From Dasyornis broadbenti (lineage: Eukaryota; Chordata; Aves; Passeriformes; Dasyornithidae), in the NCBI GenBank assembly GCA_013397935.1, contig VZRN01004349.1:98640-162639 (forward strand): 64,000 bases of DNA, read 5' to 3'. The position numbers and the translations under genes were made by a program. This document shows, piece by piece, positions 38,000 through 50,132 of this stretch; the stretch's first letter is position 1, and each line of letters opens with the position of its first letter. A model generated the notes under the pieces. The model was not told where the DNA came from. It did not search any database and saw nothing but the letters and a program-made list of their open reading frames with translations.

Positions 38000-39394
38000 A
38001 TGTATGGAGCCATCATCAGATGACAAAGGTGAGGTTGAAACTCATTGAGAAAGCCTGTCTCCTAAGTATCTCTGCTCCGTGTGGCAGGATGGCAGTGCCC
38101 ACACACCACTCACCCAGGGCACTGATGTGAGTCATCACTGGCAGATGGAATATATATGCAGCTTCTTCCCCTTGCACACTTTTATTTTATCATTTTCTAT
38201 ATCAGTTGATGTGTTGATTCCTTAAGGGTGACAGACACTGGCCCCACGACTTTTAGGGGGAAAGAATAAACTGCATTAAGTTGTGCCTACACTAGCAGCT
38301 TGGCTCAGAGCAGCAGCTTGGTTTTGAAGCCCTGACAGTCTGTATTTACTGGGGACAGGGCTGAGTCCTCAGGCTGGTTTTAGTGCAGAAGAACTAGATT
38401 CACTCCTTGGGAAACTAAACTGGGAGTTGTGCTCCAAAATACTCTAAGCCAGTGTGACTCATGCTCCCCCAAGACCCTCTGAAGTGTACAGAAGACAGCT
38501 CCTGATCGATCTAGAGGTCTCACAACAACCTGGAATGTTTCTAAAGCAATATCGAGGGACAGAGGCTGTGAAAGTCTTTCTGCTTGCCCTCTGCTGCCAG
38601 ACTTCAGCTCATTCTTCTGGTTCTGTTTCTCTCTCATTCATCTCTCACCCCTTTTCAGGATCCTATTTCTGCTGTTGTCGGAACTCGTTTATTTTGCTGT
38701 CTCTCCCCTGATCTCACTGAACCTCTTAGTGTTCAGACAACCTTTTAATAACATTCAAAATATTAATTTATTTTTCTGTGTGTTTCTGCCATGTTGACAC
38801 TATTCACTTCATCATTCAGAAAATTCTAGGAAAAGGAGCCTTTGGCAGTATCAGGGGTTGTTAACCTCTGTGTGTGAAAGATGACTGTTTCCAGGCACAC
38901 AGCACAGAACTCACTACAATGATGGCAATGTCCTTGAAATTGTGCTTTGAAGATGTGCACTTGTTCCTTGAGAACTTGAGAGGTCTTTGGCTGGAAGCAT
39001 AAGTCATTCACAGTCCTGAAGGAACTTGCCACAGCAGGAAAACATGAGAAACCAGAGGAGTATGCAGCCCTGTCTCTGCAGAAGACACCTGCAAAGCTGC
39101 ATCTTACACTCATTTCTGCAATGGCCGTGCCAGCAGCGCTCTTTCTGTGTCCTCTGACATGATCAACCACTTAGAGATAAAGACAGAGGACTACAGTTCT
39201 TGTACAGGCATCACATGTACACAAATGCGTACACACTCAGGTAAGAATGAACAGTACAAATGGCCTGATTCTTTACTGTCTTGCATGCTGATGAGATTAA
39301 GAGCTCACTAGGAGATTTTATTTGAGTCTCTCTGGTAGGGTGTCTCAAAGGTAGGGTCCCTTCAGGTTCAGCACCTAAACCCCTAAGCCTAAAA

Positions 39395-39537
39395 CTCCAG
39401 CTAGTCCAGCTTGAAGTTTGTTAGTGTCACACACGCGCACACACACACACACACACACAGACACACACACACAGAGGAGTGTCTCCAGTAGCTGGTTCAC
39501 AAATCTTGTCCTATTCTCCAGCTAGTCCAGCTTGAAG
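39395..39537. repeat. 22-bp direct repeat pair flanking (CA)n
   Basis: A perfect 22-base sequence beginning CTCCAGCTAGTCCAGC occurs at 39395-39416 and again at 39516-39537, 121 bp apart. Between them lies a CA-rich microsatellite at about 39428-39476. The spacing suggests a local duplication. Confidence 0.9.
39428..39476. repeat. (CA)n microsatellite, interrupted
   Basis: A dinucleotide CA tract with CG and AG interruptions. Confidence 0.95.
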
Positions 39538-40181
39538 CACCACAAATGTCAGTCATAGAGGGATGAGAACAATCAAGCTTAAAGATAGAGCTGATCAGGT
39601 GCGGGACTTGATCAGACAATGGTTCTGCTCAGTGTCTGGTCAGACAGTACTGTAAAAAAACCCAAACAACCAAAAAAGAAAGAGTGAAGCTGTCTGTGGA
39701 GCTTGTAGCAGAACACTGAGCACCTTGCAGGTTGACAGGAATTTGATTGTCTGGAAAGCAGACTGACAGAGTCACAGGATGCTCTGTGGAGGTGGTGGAT
39801 GCTGCTAAAGTGCTTTCTGGAGACCTTCTGCCTCTTTAGTGCTGCAAAACTGCCCTCCCAGGCAGCAGCTGGTGAGCCAGATGTGGGAGGAAAAAGTACC
39901 TCGATGATGAAAGGGTTGATTTCCATAACTCCAGGGTCTAATCAGCCAGCTCTGCTTCTGCCTGCTGCTTCCATAACCTTTATCAATTTTTCCCCGTCTT
40001 GAGCTGCAGCTGCTACTCACAAAGTCCCCAAGAAGATTCTGTCCCTTTCTCCTGCTCCCTGGGAGCTCTTCAGTGAGAAACAAACAAATATGTTCTCACT
40101 TTCTTCTCCCCTTCCTCATGAGTTGAATACAGAATCACATTCCCTGCCTTCTCCAAGGCTAACTACAAGGTGCTCTTTGCA

Positions 40182-40204
40182 CTTGCACCTCTCCAAGGTG
40201 CAAG
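40182..40204. repeat. hairpin, 9-bp perfect arms
   Basis: CTTGCACCT, loop CTCCA, then AGGTGCAAG. The arms are exactly complementary. No T-run follows and no RNA family is recognised. Confidence 0.85.
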
Positions 40205-40400
40205 AACAGTAGGCAAGCTCCAGGAGAAGGGCTGTTTCCCAAAGGCTGTGCAGGTAGTAACCAAAGCCATCAGCTAGTATAAAGGCAAGGTCAAAGAGAG
40301 CTTTGAAAGTCTGAGACATGATGAAAATAATCCTACCTGCCTTGAAAGGACTTTGGTGTAAGAGTGAGGGGGTAAGCGGGCAAACCTTAAAGAGAGAGGA

Positions 40401-42248
40401 GGAGAGTATGACATCACTCCTTCATGCCCATTCTCTTTTCTTTTATTCTTGGGAAGATATGCTTTTTCATTTTTTCATTGCAGTTACTACTTCACACTAG
40501 AAGAGGCATTGGCATTTAAGCATATTCCTTCTGACATACTCAATTCATTCCTAGATATATATTCATAATCTTCAATAACCAGGGAGAAGAAATTATTCTT
40601 GTTTCAAGAACCAAACTTCCATGTGATCCATGTTCTCACAGAGGTTTTGGAGGGCTACCTGCTAGAAAAGGTTCAAAGGGGATCAAGGGGCTCTCTAGAG
40701 TCCTTGCAGTGTTAGTATGGGAACAGTGGATTAACATGAAATCATCTTTGGGCCATGCTGTCTGGCAAAATGCTTTCCATCATTTTGGGGGCAAAGGGCA
40801 CAGCTGGATTAAGTGTGGTCATGTGTTGATAGTCTTATGACTCACCAGTGTGGGAGTAGGCCTGCAGAAGGAATATGCATCTCCCAGGTTATTCACAAAC
40901 ATCTTCACTTTGAACCAGCGTATTTCTTCTTGAAAGAAAATACCAGAGCTCCCTATTAATCTTAATAGAGTACAATGCAGGGGCTGATACTTCTGGATCT
41001 CTCAGTTTTAGAGAAAAAAGCTGCTCCAAACAAGGTGGTTCTACTTCCTTTGTGATGATTTTGCTTCAGTCACTAAGCAATGGACTGAAATCTTTCCAGC
41101 AATAGTGAAGAAAGGATTATTGTATTCTATATTGATTCTAAGTGATTCTACATGCAACTGCATCTGCAGGAAAATCATGAATAACCGGCAAAGTAGTAGT
41201 AAAGAAAAAACTGAAAGGGGAATAAACACTGTTTATGTCTTAATGGTGGCAACTAAATGATCAGAACTATATACATTAGCAATTTATGTCACATTAATAA
41301 GAGTCTAAGCCTGATTCACATAGAGTAATTAAAAAAAATTTCATTAATGATAACTGAGGGTTTATTCAGTCTCTGCAACATGCAGCAGCTTTTCAATGAA
41401 GTTTTGCCTTTAAAAGTTCGATTCCCTCCATGATTCGTGTTCTGTTTTCCCTCAGATCTGAGAAACCTTTCTTTTTTAACTCAATAGTGAAGGAAACTGA
41501 AAAATAATGGTTGCATTTTATCTCAATGGGGTTAACAGTACAGTGTTTCTGTGTTTTAATAATGGAGTGAACTGGATGCATTCAATCCTAGTGTCTGAGG
41601 AGCCAAGATTCCAGTTCAGTTTTAAAATGCAGAAATGGCGTGTTCTTCTGATGGGAAAAACCTCATTTTCCTCTCCTATTGAGCCATCTTGTGGTTAATC
41701 GTTGCAATTTACTATTGAATACACATCCAACATGATGGGAAAGGGTCTGCCCGGTGTTATTCCGCGTTACGTTAGTAAGAGTTGCTCTTTTATATTCTTG
41801 AATGTTAAAAGGTTTCTTGGAGCATAAAAGAGACATATTATAGTATGATACATATAAATATAATATGAAATGTAAAATATGGAGAGGAAATTACTATTCT
41901 TTAATTTCATATATGTTACTATCAGAATTTCAGTATCGATAAAGAAGTTAATATAGTACATTTTAAATGAGCCCACACATATTTTTCATAAAGAAAATGT
42001 ATGTCAATGAAACAGTATTTTTCCAGGCATGAGCCCTAAAGCTGGGCTATCTTAAAGGTATACGGACTCTCATGAGGAGACTTTGGGAAACAGATTTTAA
42101 TATAAATATTAATCCACTTTCCATGTACTTTAGTTATTATGACCACAGTGATGTTAAGTTTTACTATTTTCTAGGTAGACTGCTCTGCTACAGTTCTGTA
42201 GTGTGAGAAAATGTTCAATTGTGTGATGTGGAGCTACTAAGAAATAAA
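40401..42248. other. non-coding stretch, nothing recognised
   Basis: No gene or transposon recognised. A tRNA B-box-like string near 41415 was examined and rejected. Confidence 0.5.
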
Positions 42249-42338
42249 TCATAGAGTGGTTTGGGCTGGAAGGGGCCTTAAAATTAGTCTAGTCCACTCT
42301 CCCTGCCATGGACAAAGGCACCTCCCACCAGTCCAGGC
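42249..42338 (-). mobile_element. CR1 LINE 3'-end fragment
   Basis: Antisense CR1 3' terminus: 'atcatagagtggtttgggct', 'ggaaggggccttaaaattag', 'tctagtccactctccctgcc' and 'caaaggcacctcccaccagt'. It is strongly 5'-truncated, about 90 bp, with no coding content. Confidence 0.88.
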
Positions 42339-43584
42339 AAACAACAAGAGAGATTTCTTTCTTACACTACATGTATGCTGTAATATACAGATCACACAAA
42401 AGAGAAAGTGACAAGTGAATGGAGCTGTATTACATTACTAATAGGGGTTCAGTGAAAGAACATTATGGGGAACAGTAAAATCATGGAAAAATTTCCATTA
42501 AAATACAGGCAGGTCATGCTGTGGAACATCTTAGAGAAGTGTGAGTAATTCAGTTATTAGTCAGAATTGAATGAGTCTCATTTTTTGTACTAGTGACTCT
42601 GTTTAATGGTTAATCTCCATGTAACTCCATGCATTGTAAAGCAGTTCTTTTACAGATTTTGTAAGCCTTTGACAACATTTGAAACCCATATGATATCTGG
42701 CATAAAATGGATCAGTGGCAATCCTCTGAGGGGAAGAACAGCGCAGTGAATAGATTCTCTAGGAAGTGTGTGGAACAGCAGAAATGAAAAAGAGAAGTTT
42801 AAAACATTTCACCTTCTATTCTCAGCTAAGAGAACTCAGCTGAAAGACAGGTCACCATAAGGTAATGCTAATATTGACAGCAGCTTGTTTGGAGTCTTTG
42901 ATGATTTATGATTTCTTGCTTAATTTTGTCAAGGGATACTGACTAGGCAGCTGTTGAAGACACACAACATCCAAGATAAACATTTAATATGTATGATTTA
43001 TACTATTAAGAAGGGGAAAAAAAAAACCCAAAAAATATCCAAAAGGAAAGATGTAAACACTGGAAAACTTGTGCCTTACAGAACAACAAATCTGTCTGGT
43101 TAAGTGGGAGCCTGCTAAGGAACTCATATTCTGGGAGAAGTGACTTGAAGGGATATTACTGGTACACCAAGAGTTCATATTGACAAATTAGTAATTATTT
43201 ACTGAGAAAAGGAAGTCATTGAATTCAAACTTAAGTTTATGAAGATTGAAAGTGTTCTGATTGTAAAATGTGGTAGGAAATCTATAACACTACTAGTAAA
43301 GAGGCCTGATACAATACTCAGAATTAAAGGTGAGCAAATCAAAACAAACCAACCAAGTCACTATGCTCTGTGTGTGTGTGTGTGTGTGTGTGATCAAGGA
43401 CATGTTCGTGGGTGTGTGAGGCTTCACAAGCACTAACAAAATGTTTGTTACAATGACCAAAAACACAGCTCAGTTTTTACAGTGGTGACCAGACTGAGTC
43501 AATCTGAAAAGCAAAAGGGAGATTTATTAATGGATGATAATGACTGTGGCAGATACCAATTGCTGACCTTGCTAATATTGTAAG
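42339..43584. other. non-coding stretch with (TG)n
   Basis: No gene recognised. It includes an A-rich run at about 43016-43036 and the TG microsatellite listed separately. Confidence 0.5.
43369..43392. repeat. (TG)12 microsatellite
   Basis: Twelve uninterrupted TG units. Confidence 0.95.
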
Positions 43585-43977
43585 GATCTGGAGGGGTTTA
43601 GTTTGGAGAAGAGGAAGCCCAGGGAGACCTCATTGCTCTCTACAATTGCCTGAAAGGAGTTTGTAGCTAGGTGGTGACTGGCCTCTTCTACCATGTCTCA
43701 AGTAAAAGTACAAGAGGGAATGGCCATAAGGTGAAGTAGGAGAGGTTCAGATTAGATATTTAAAAAAAAAACAACAAAATATCACTGGTGGTCAGGAACT
43801 GGAATAAATTGCTCCTCCATGTGGTGGAGTCACCATCTCTGGAACAGCTCAAGAGGTATGTGGTTGTCCCACTAGCGGGTGTGGTTTACAGATGATTATG
43901 CTGGTGCTGGGTTGATGATTGGAACAGATGATTATTAAGGTCTCTTCCAAAGCTAAAGATTCTGTGATTCTATGATT
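43585..43977 (+). mobile_element. CR1 LINE 3' fragment
   Basis: Plus-strand CR1 covering the last part of ORF2 and the 3' UTR: 'gatctggaggggtttagttt', 'acctcattgctctctacaat', 'gagtcaccatctctggaaca', then 'aaggtctcttccaaagctaa' and a clear terminal pair 'gattctgtgattctatgatt'. An internal A-run at about 43762-43772 interrupts the former coding frame. It is of a different CR1 subfamily from the copy at 15955-17430, judging by the 'gagtcaccatct' segment. It is inactive. Confidence 0.93.
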
Positions 43978-44788
43978 TACTATCACATATGAGTAAGTGC
44001 ATTTGTGCATTGCTTTGGAGGACTTCACCAGCAAATCAGCAAGACTCCATTCCTGCAGGCAAGCCACATAACTCACCACTGCTTCAGGGGAGACAGCAGC
44101 TTCATCTTTTACAGTTATTTGTGCTTGTTTTGTATGTTTCTTTAGTGTGTTTTATAGGTATAGAAAGCAAGCGTAATAATTAATTTCATTTAAAAAAAAA
44201 GTAGGAAATGGGAATGACTTACAGCTTTCTTTCGCAATTACAAAAGGATTTGGAAAAGAGAATCTAAGAATATGTTCAAATGTGACATTGAATGACTAGT
44301 TTTGATAGATGTGTATTTGCATACAGCTGGAATACTCTGTATGCTAATGGAGAATTAGTTGCCTTCTCCTGTGTTAGGAAAATACCGAAACACTCTGCTA
44401 TTACTTCACAGTTTTCTGTCCTTCACAGATTAAAATAATATTTTAAACTGATGGTGAAGGGCAGGAAGACTCAGAAACAGGGTAAAAATAAAAAAAAAAC
44501 TCTTTTAACAAATGTATAATTCTGCAGATCATACTTGACAAAAGGCATAAGAGGGCACTTATGACTCCAGTGAAATGGCACTTAGAAAGATACAGATGGT
44601 GCAGGACATATTTTCTTAAAATTACCTAATAAAACATATGAAGAAAATCCTTGCTTCATGAAAATTTATAGAAAATTTTAGCAATATTTTACTGTAGATG
44701 TAAAAATAATTTACTACAAATTAAATTGTCTAGAAAAAAAAAAAGAAGAGTGAAATCTATGGAGGTTTAAGATCAATATATTAATAAA
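43978..44788. other. AT-rich non-coding stretch left of gap
   Basis: No gene or repeat recognised. Base composition stays AT-rich right up to the assembly gap at 44789, in contrast to the CpG-rich right side of the gap. Confidence 0.5.
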
Positions 44789-44930
44789 NNNNNNNNNNNN
44801 NNNNNNNNNNNNNNNNNNNNNNNNNNNNNNNNNNNNNNNNNNNNNNNNNNNNNNNNNNNNNNNNNNNNNNNNNNNNNNNNNNNNNNNNNNNNNNNNNNNN
44901 NNNNNNNNNNNNNNNNNNNNNNNNNNNNNN
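44789..44930. other. assembly gap (142 N)
   Basis: A run of 142 undetermined bases. The true missing length is unknown. Any open frame crossing it is meaningless inside the N run. Confidence 0.99.
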
Positions 44931-45065
44931 GCACCCGCGGCCTCGGCATCCAAACCCTCCCGCTGCTGCCACGGCCTCGCCGAGCCCGTGCTTTCGTCTC
45001 AGCAGTCCCCAGCCAATTCTAAATAAGCGGGTGACGGCTAGGAGAAAGGCAAAATCCCAAACTTG
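44931..45065. promoter_or_regulatory. CpG-island-like edge, possible promoter/first exon
   Basis: Immediately right of the gap the sequence is GC-rich, with about a dozen CpG dinucleotides in its first 110 bases. Examples are 'gcacccgcggcctcggcatc' and 'acggcctcgccgagcccgtg'. It then returns abruptly to the AT-rich background by about 45065. A CCAAT box lies at 45013-45017 and a TATA-like 'ctaaataag' just after it. In either orientation their spacing is not that of a textbook core promoter. CpG-dense DNA is otherwise absent from this window and is a common reason for short-read gaps. I infer a CpG island continuing into the gap, possibly a promoter or 5' exon. Direction is unknown. Confidence 0.5.
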
Positions 45066-45124
45066 CCTAGTCTTAAAGCAGATTCTGAAAAAGATGCGGT
45101 GGTGAATCAACAGAACGACAGAAA

Positions 45125-45156
45125 CCATACAACCCCTTTTACCCCATACAACCCCT
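45125..45156. repeat. short tandem duplication, 19-bp period
   Basis: CCATACAACCCCT occurs at 45125-45137 and 45144-45156, separated by C/T-rich spacer. Confidence 0.85.
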
Positions 45157-47525
45157 CTTTAGTGCAAGGCTCAAGAACCTTTATCTAATTTTCCATACCT
45201 TTTCCCCCTTTTTAATTGTGGCATTTCTGGTGTTCCTTTCTAGACAGATGAGTCCAAAAATGCTGCAAGAAAACTTTAACAATACTGTATTCCGAGCAAG
45301 CTCAAGAGATTTGCAGCCTAATTTGCAGCCTCATGAAAACAAAAAGCCATCTTGAGCTCCAAAACTAGCTTGGGATGGATGCTCAGCAAATTCTTCGGTG
45401 TTTTTTAACTTGTAAATGCATGGTGCAATATCTTCTGGTTCACTGATACAACACACACATTTTAAAACCAACATAATAATGGACTGAACTGTGAAGTGTG
45501 TTCAGTGGGATAACTGAAGTAAAACAATTTTAATTCTAGAGCTTCTCATGATGTGGCAGCATAACAGATACTGTATATTTTTGAGTCTTCCTCAAGATTC
45601 ATCAAATCTGATGTCTAAAAATAACTGAAATGAAAATATTGTTGTTTATATTAGTACTCTAGATTTGCCATTAAACAGTGTTTAATAAAATATCCTAATG
45701 CCCACCAGTCATGCTGAGTAACCAGAAATTTCTCGCTTAACAGAGTCCAATATGACTGACCACTGCTGTGTTACAGTATGACATTTCATTGGAAACCTCT
45801 CTGCAAAAGTACAAAGTTGAATACCGTAGGTTTATTCTGTTTCAGAGAATACACACGAGATTTTATATTTACACTGTACAAACCTGAATTTTACAGAACT
45901 GGGCTAGGGTTCTCAGGAGAATACACTCTCTTACAAGATTTGTAGCACAGCTGACTTTTCTAGTAAAAACTCAATTAATATTTAAAAACAAATAAACAAA
46001 CAAACAAACAAACAAACAAACTCAAATCATAAAATTCAAGCATATCCTGTGGGACTTGACTAAAGCAAGAATTAAAGTCTCAGTAAACTGAAAAGCTGCT
46101 AAAAGCTACCACCATTTGGTAGGCCAAAAAGGTTTTGATATAGGTCTAAGAGAGGGGTAACTATGGAAATATAACCTGAGACATGCACAATCCCTGCCTC
46201 CAAGAAAGTTCATGGCGATTCATAGCACAATGTCTGCCTCTTAGTCACCATTAGTCATCCTCTTAGTCACCCCTTTTCCTCTTATTAATAAAGAAAATGA
46301 TGTGTCCTGGAACTATTTGAGAGTTGTATGAATTTCGTCATTCTTTTTGTCTCAGCAGCAGAACCTCTCACAGCTCTTTTGGGTGAGAGGAAAGGGAACC
46401 GATGCCTCAGAGCAGCTGCAGTGTTTTCTAAAATGCTGAGTTTGAGTTCCTGCAGCATTTGCCTGGACTAGCAGAACCGAGGCCCCTATAAAACCACACA
46501 CCTTCACACTGTGGGGAGGCTGAGAGAAAAGCAGCATCAATTTTTCTAGAAGAATGAACTGTGAATTCCTACAGAGGACAACATCTCTCAGGGGGAAAAA
46601 TACTTGAAAACAAGCCTTCTTTCCCGTGTAAATGAAACAAATAAGCATATCATTAAATGTGGAAAAGTTGTAAAGTGCATTCTGAAGTGTCTCTTATGTT
46701 AACTAGTCCAGTCTTCATTTATCAGATCTTGCCCTGTAAAACCGGTTCACTTTATTCTACAAGGCAACTATAAATGCAGAGAGCATTTAGGAAAAATAAT
46801 TATTTTTTTAATGACTGTTGCCAGAGTATTCTTTCAAGATTTCTTCCTTTTTTTTTTCCTGTCTCTTTAACTGTTTTAGGGTTTTAACTTTGCCTCAAAG
46901 TAAGAAAAAGAATCCAAGAAAAACTTATATTCTTGTTTGAAGAAGAATGCTCTTTCACTGTACAAGCTCATTCAAACAACTTGAGAAGATTAGGGTATTT
47001 TTTCACTAACAATTATAACATTTTAGACCCTATCTTTATAATGTTAATTATACTAACTAGAACAGGACCTAATTATTTTTAATATAGATTTCCTATACAT
47101 ACTCTAACTTCATCATATGCTTCTCTGTGAGGACATGAAGTTCAAGACCGAGTCAACACAGCAGTCAAATGAGAAAGCTAAAATGACTTCAAATGTTTCA
47201 AAACTTCAAGGTTCAAAAAAGGCTCATTTTATTATTAACTGAACTTATTCTAAAAAACAAGTTTCCTGCTCAATGCACACACACATGCCCACAAAATTAC
47301 CCAGTTTTCTTAGTAAATGAACAGGGAAATAAGAAGTAATTGCTTTCCTTCTTCAAGGAAGATTGACAAAATGAAAAAAAAATATTTGCAAAATCTACTG
47401 CCTGTTGGATTTGCTCAGAAATCTTTGCCTCAGATTCACTGGTTCAGGGGAAGATTTACCTTAAATTGAGCCTGAAGACAATAAGTAAAGAATTATTAAT
47501 AAAATAGAACTAGTAAGATTTCATC
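45157..47525. other. non-coding stretch with short repeats
   Basis: No gene recognised. It contains a (CAAA)n tract at about 45989-46020 and a 13-base direct repeat CCTCTTAGTCACC at 46237-46249 and 46259-46271. The 98-codon minus-strand frame at 46352-46648 has no recognisable motif. Confidence 0.5.
45989..46020. repeat. (CAAA)n microsatellite
   Basis: About eight CAAA units with one CAAATA variant at the left. Confidence 0.95.
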
Positions 47526-47526
47526 C

Positions 47527-47542
47527 TTTTTTTTCTTTTTTT

Positions 47543-47574
<32 letters not shown>

Positions 47575-47670
47575 CCCCCAAATAAAAAGGGAACAAAAAT
47601 TTTAACAAAANTTTTTTTTTTTTTTTTTTTTTTTCCCTCCAAGTAAAAGGGGAACAGAAATTGTAACAAC
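47527..47670. repeat. poly-T pair with duplicated flank and N
   Basis: A long poly-T block with two C interruptions (about 47527-47574) is followed by a 36-base segment (47575-47610). A single N (47611) and a second poly-T (47612-47634) come next. A near-copy of the same 36-base segment follows (47635-47670). The two copies share the order C-run, AA(A/G)TAAAA, GGGAAC, then (T/G)TAACAA, with a handful of substitutions. A true tandem duplication is possible. A misjoin of two reads of one locus across a homopolymer is more likely. Confidence 0.9.
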
Positions 47671-50116
47671 ATCTTCATTTAATACTTATGGAAGAGAATT
47701 TTTCTGCCAGAGGTGGGAGAAATGTTCTTAAACATGCCTGTTTTGGAGTGAGAGCTGAAAATTTTTGCACACCTCCCTGTCTTTCATAAAGGAGTAAATA
47801 GTCCCAGCAAACATGCCACGTAGGATTTCATTATCAGTCACTGCCATTCCCTCCCACCAGAACCCTTGCATTTCACTTCAGGTAGCGGAATGCTTATCAG
47901 GCAGAGAGGTCTCCAGAGACAACTGTCTGAAGCACTTGGAAGTTAAGAAAACCTGTCTAAATCAAGCAGTGAGAGACTTGGAAGTAAATGCCACAAACGC
48001 CTTATATAAGTGATTATTTCGTGGGGCTCCCATCTAAATCATGTTCATAAAACACCCAGCCTTGAAACATCTCCACTCGTCAACAAGAAATCCAGCTGGT
48101 TTGTCCTGAACACTCTTACAAGGCCAAACCCGGCACACAACGCCCAAGTGGAAACAGCGAGGGTGGAACACCCGTGCTCAGGTGCCAACCAGCTTAGCCT
48201 TAGAAGATGGCTTTAGCAACTTTATCAGCAGAAACACTGGCATCTTTAGTTTTAGGGGCAGATACAAGTACAGGTTTTGAAGATCAATGTTTAAGCAGTG
48301 GTGACTGAAGCAATCCGATACAGTCCTGAGATTTGGAAGTCCCTGTCTGGCTCTAACTGTGACTGATCATGTGAAATTTCCAAAATTTATCCTAAATCTG
48401 GTACTTATGTTTTCAAACAGATACAATCCAGCTTGTAACAGTAACTAATGAAATTACTCCTATTAATTACATTAGAACCCTAATTCACAGAAATAAAATG
48501 CAGTTATGCACACACAACAGGTGTGCATTTCATTGTGTGATGTGCAGACTGAGACACCTTATTTTGCTCTTTTACCCAGACCTTTGCTCTTTCCATTTTC
48601 TTCTGGCTTCTACCTCCACATCCAAAAAAAGCACACAAGCAACAACCTAATGCCAGATTTTCCCTGTATAGGAACACCTTTCTCTTACAAAGAGTAATAT
48701 AAGATTTGTATCAGATCTAATGTGAGCCTTATTTGAGTTGTAACCTCAAAGCTGAACACTTATACTCAAAAACTCAAATTCAGCATTTGCTTTTCCTTTG
48801 CCCCAGCTGGTTGTAAAGGGTTTTCTTAGGATATTGCACTGCTTGGGTCTCAGACTCTTTCCATCAGATCAGGTTTATTAAATCAAACTACATTTACTCA
48901 TTTGTAATTCCATCCTTTTAATCTTCAAGAAATATTTCTCTGAGGTTTTCCTCTGATATCTATCAAAAGGTGTGGTCTATTCCACTTAAAAAATGGAACA
49001 GTGAAATGGATGGTAAGAGCAGGAAGACATAACCATTGTCACTCTATTTTAAGATGAGGGCAGACCTTTCTGGTTATTAAGTCAGAGCAAAAGAATAGCT
49101 GTTAGAGAGTTTAAATTAAAAATAAAAAAAATGTACTTGAATGAATTGCAGGGAAGATAAGAGAAGTACAAATGATATATTCCATTATAAACCTTGTAAT
49201 AACTAAAAATTGATTAGTGTTTGAAGACTGATGGATAACTACAAAGCATTATTATTATAAAGCAAAGTGCAATTTTTGATATCATGCAACTACTTCAAGA
49301 TCTCTAATTTCTCCCTCTTTTACAATATTCATAGCAGAAATAAAGAGATATCTGTCATTCATGAGAAATGAGTCTAGTTCTGAAAACTATATTGTTAGTC
49401 ATATCAAGTTTTAATAGAAAAAGTGAAATAATGATTTGGAAATAGGGGGAAGCAGGATCAGAAGGAATGGTTCAGAGAAGCAAGCACAGGAGGTCTCTAT
49501 CTGCTTAGAATCTCAATTACACTAGGTCAGGCAAAGGGAATTCAGCTGGAAATATGAAACTTATGATGAATATATTCAATGACATATGGGAGAAAGAACC
49601 CATATAGGTAAACCACAATTTAGTCATGAATTCCTGAGCAGACTCTTTAGTCTCCTCCTTACATTTTTCCCTACCTGGTGTGTAAGAATTTGTATGCCAG
49701 TAGTTAAAAATTAGGCCATGGAAAATGGTTGCTGGCTTTAAAGAATAAGGCAGAGCCTCAGAAAGCATGTGCGATCTCAAGTTATCTTTTACCAAACAAT
49801 GAATAAAATATTACATTAGAATAATGCAATTTAAAACCCCATTTTGAACTCAAGGCAATTCCATTTAAAAGAACATTCTTTCTGTGATTACAGTGTTTTA
49901 ACAAAACCAGCACAATTTAGGACGGTAGTTGAACTATTTCATTAGAATACAATGTCACAAATATGGCAAACTTCTTTCTACTTCTGATTTTTCCAAGGAA
50001 ATAAATTTCTAAAGAAATAAATTACATTTTCTGAGATGAATTTTTGGATTGTGGCTAACCTTACCTTCTTTTTAGGCATCTATCAGACTTCAGATAGGTA
50101 CAAGGATAGTGAGATG

Positions 50117-50132
50117 GATAGATAGATAGATA
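50117..50132. repeat. (GATA)4 microsatellite
   Basis: Four GATA units. Confidence 0.9.

Larger units (their letters stand above)
38000..40400. other. GC-richer unassigned block
   Basis: This block has visibly more G+C than its neighbours and several overlapping open frames of 60-114 codons on both strands, for example minus 38826-39170, minus 39612-39926 and minus 40116-40319. None shows a recognisable domain, and frames on the two strands overlap, which argues against a simple gene. It contains a CA microsatellite, a 22-bp repeat pair (39395-39416 and 39516-39537) and a perfect hairpin with 9-bp arms at 40182-40204. Possibilities are an old LTR-type element, exons of a long non-coding RNA, or conserved regulatory DNA. 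The sequence alone does not decide. Confidence 0.4.

Noticed and set aside
38826..39170. 114-codon minus-strand frame in the GC-richer block
   Set aside because: Higher GC content lowers stop frequency, opposing frames overlap in the same block, and no domain is recognisable.
41415..41428. B-box-like AGTTCGATTCC suggesting a tRNA or tRNA-derived SINE
   Set aside because: The bases on either side of the T-loop do not pair into a T-stem, and no A box or acceptor stem fits upstream and downstream.
44714..45128. Minus-strand open frames running through the N gap
   Set aside because: They are open only because the undetermined bases contribute no stops. The CpG-rich right part is treated as a possible promoter edge instead.
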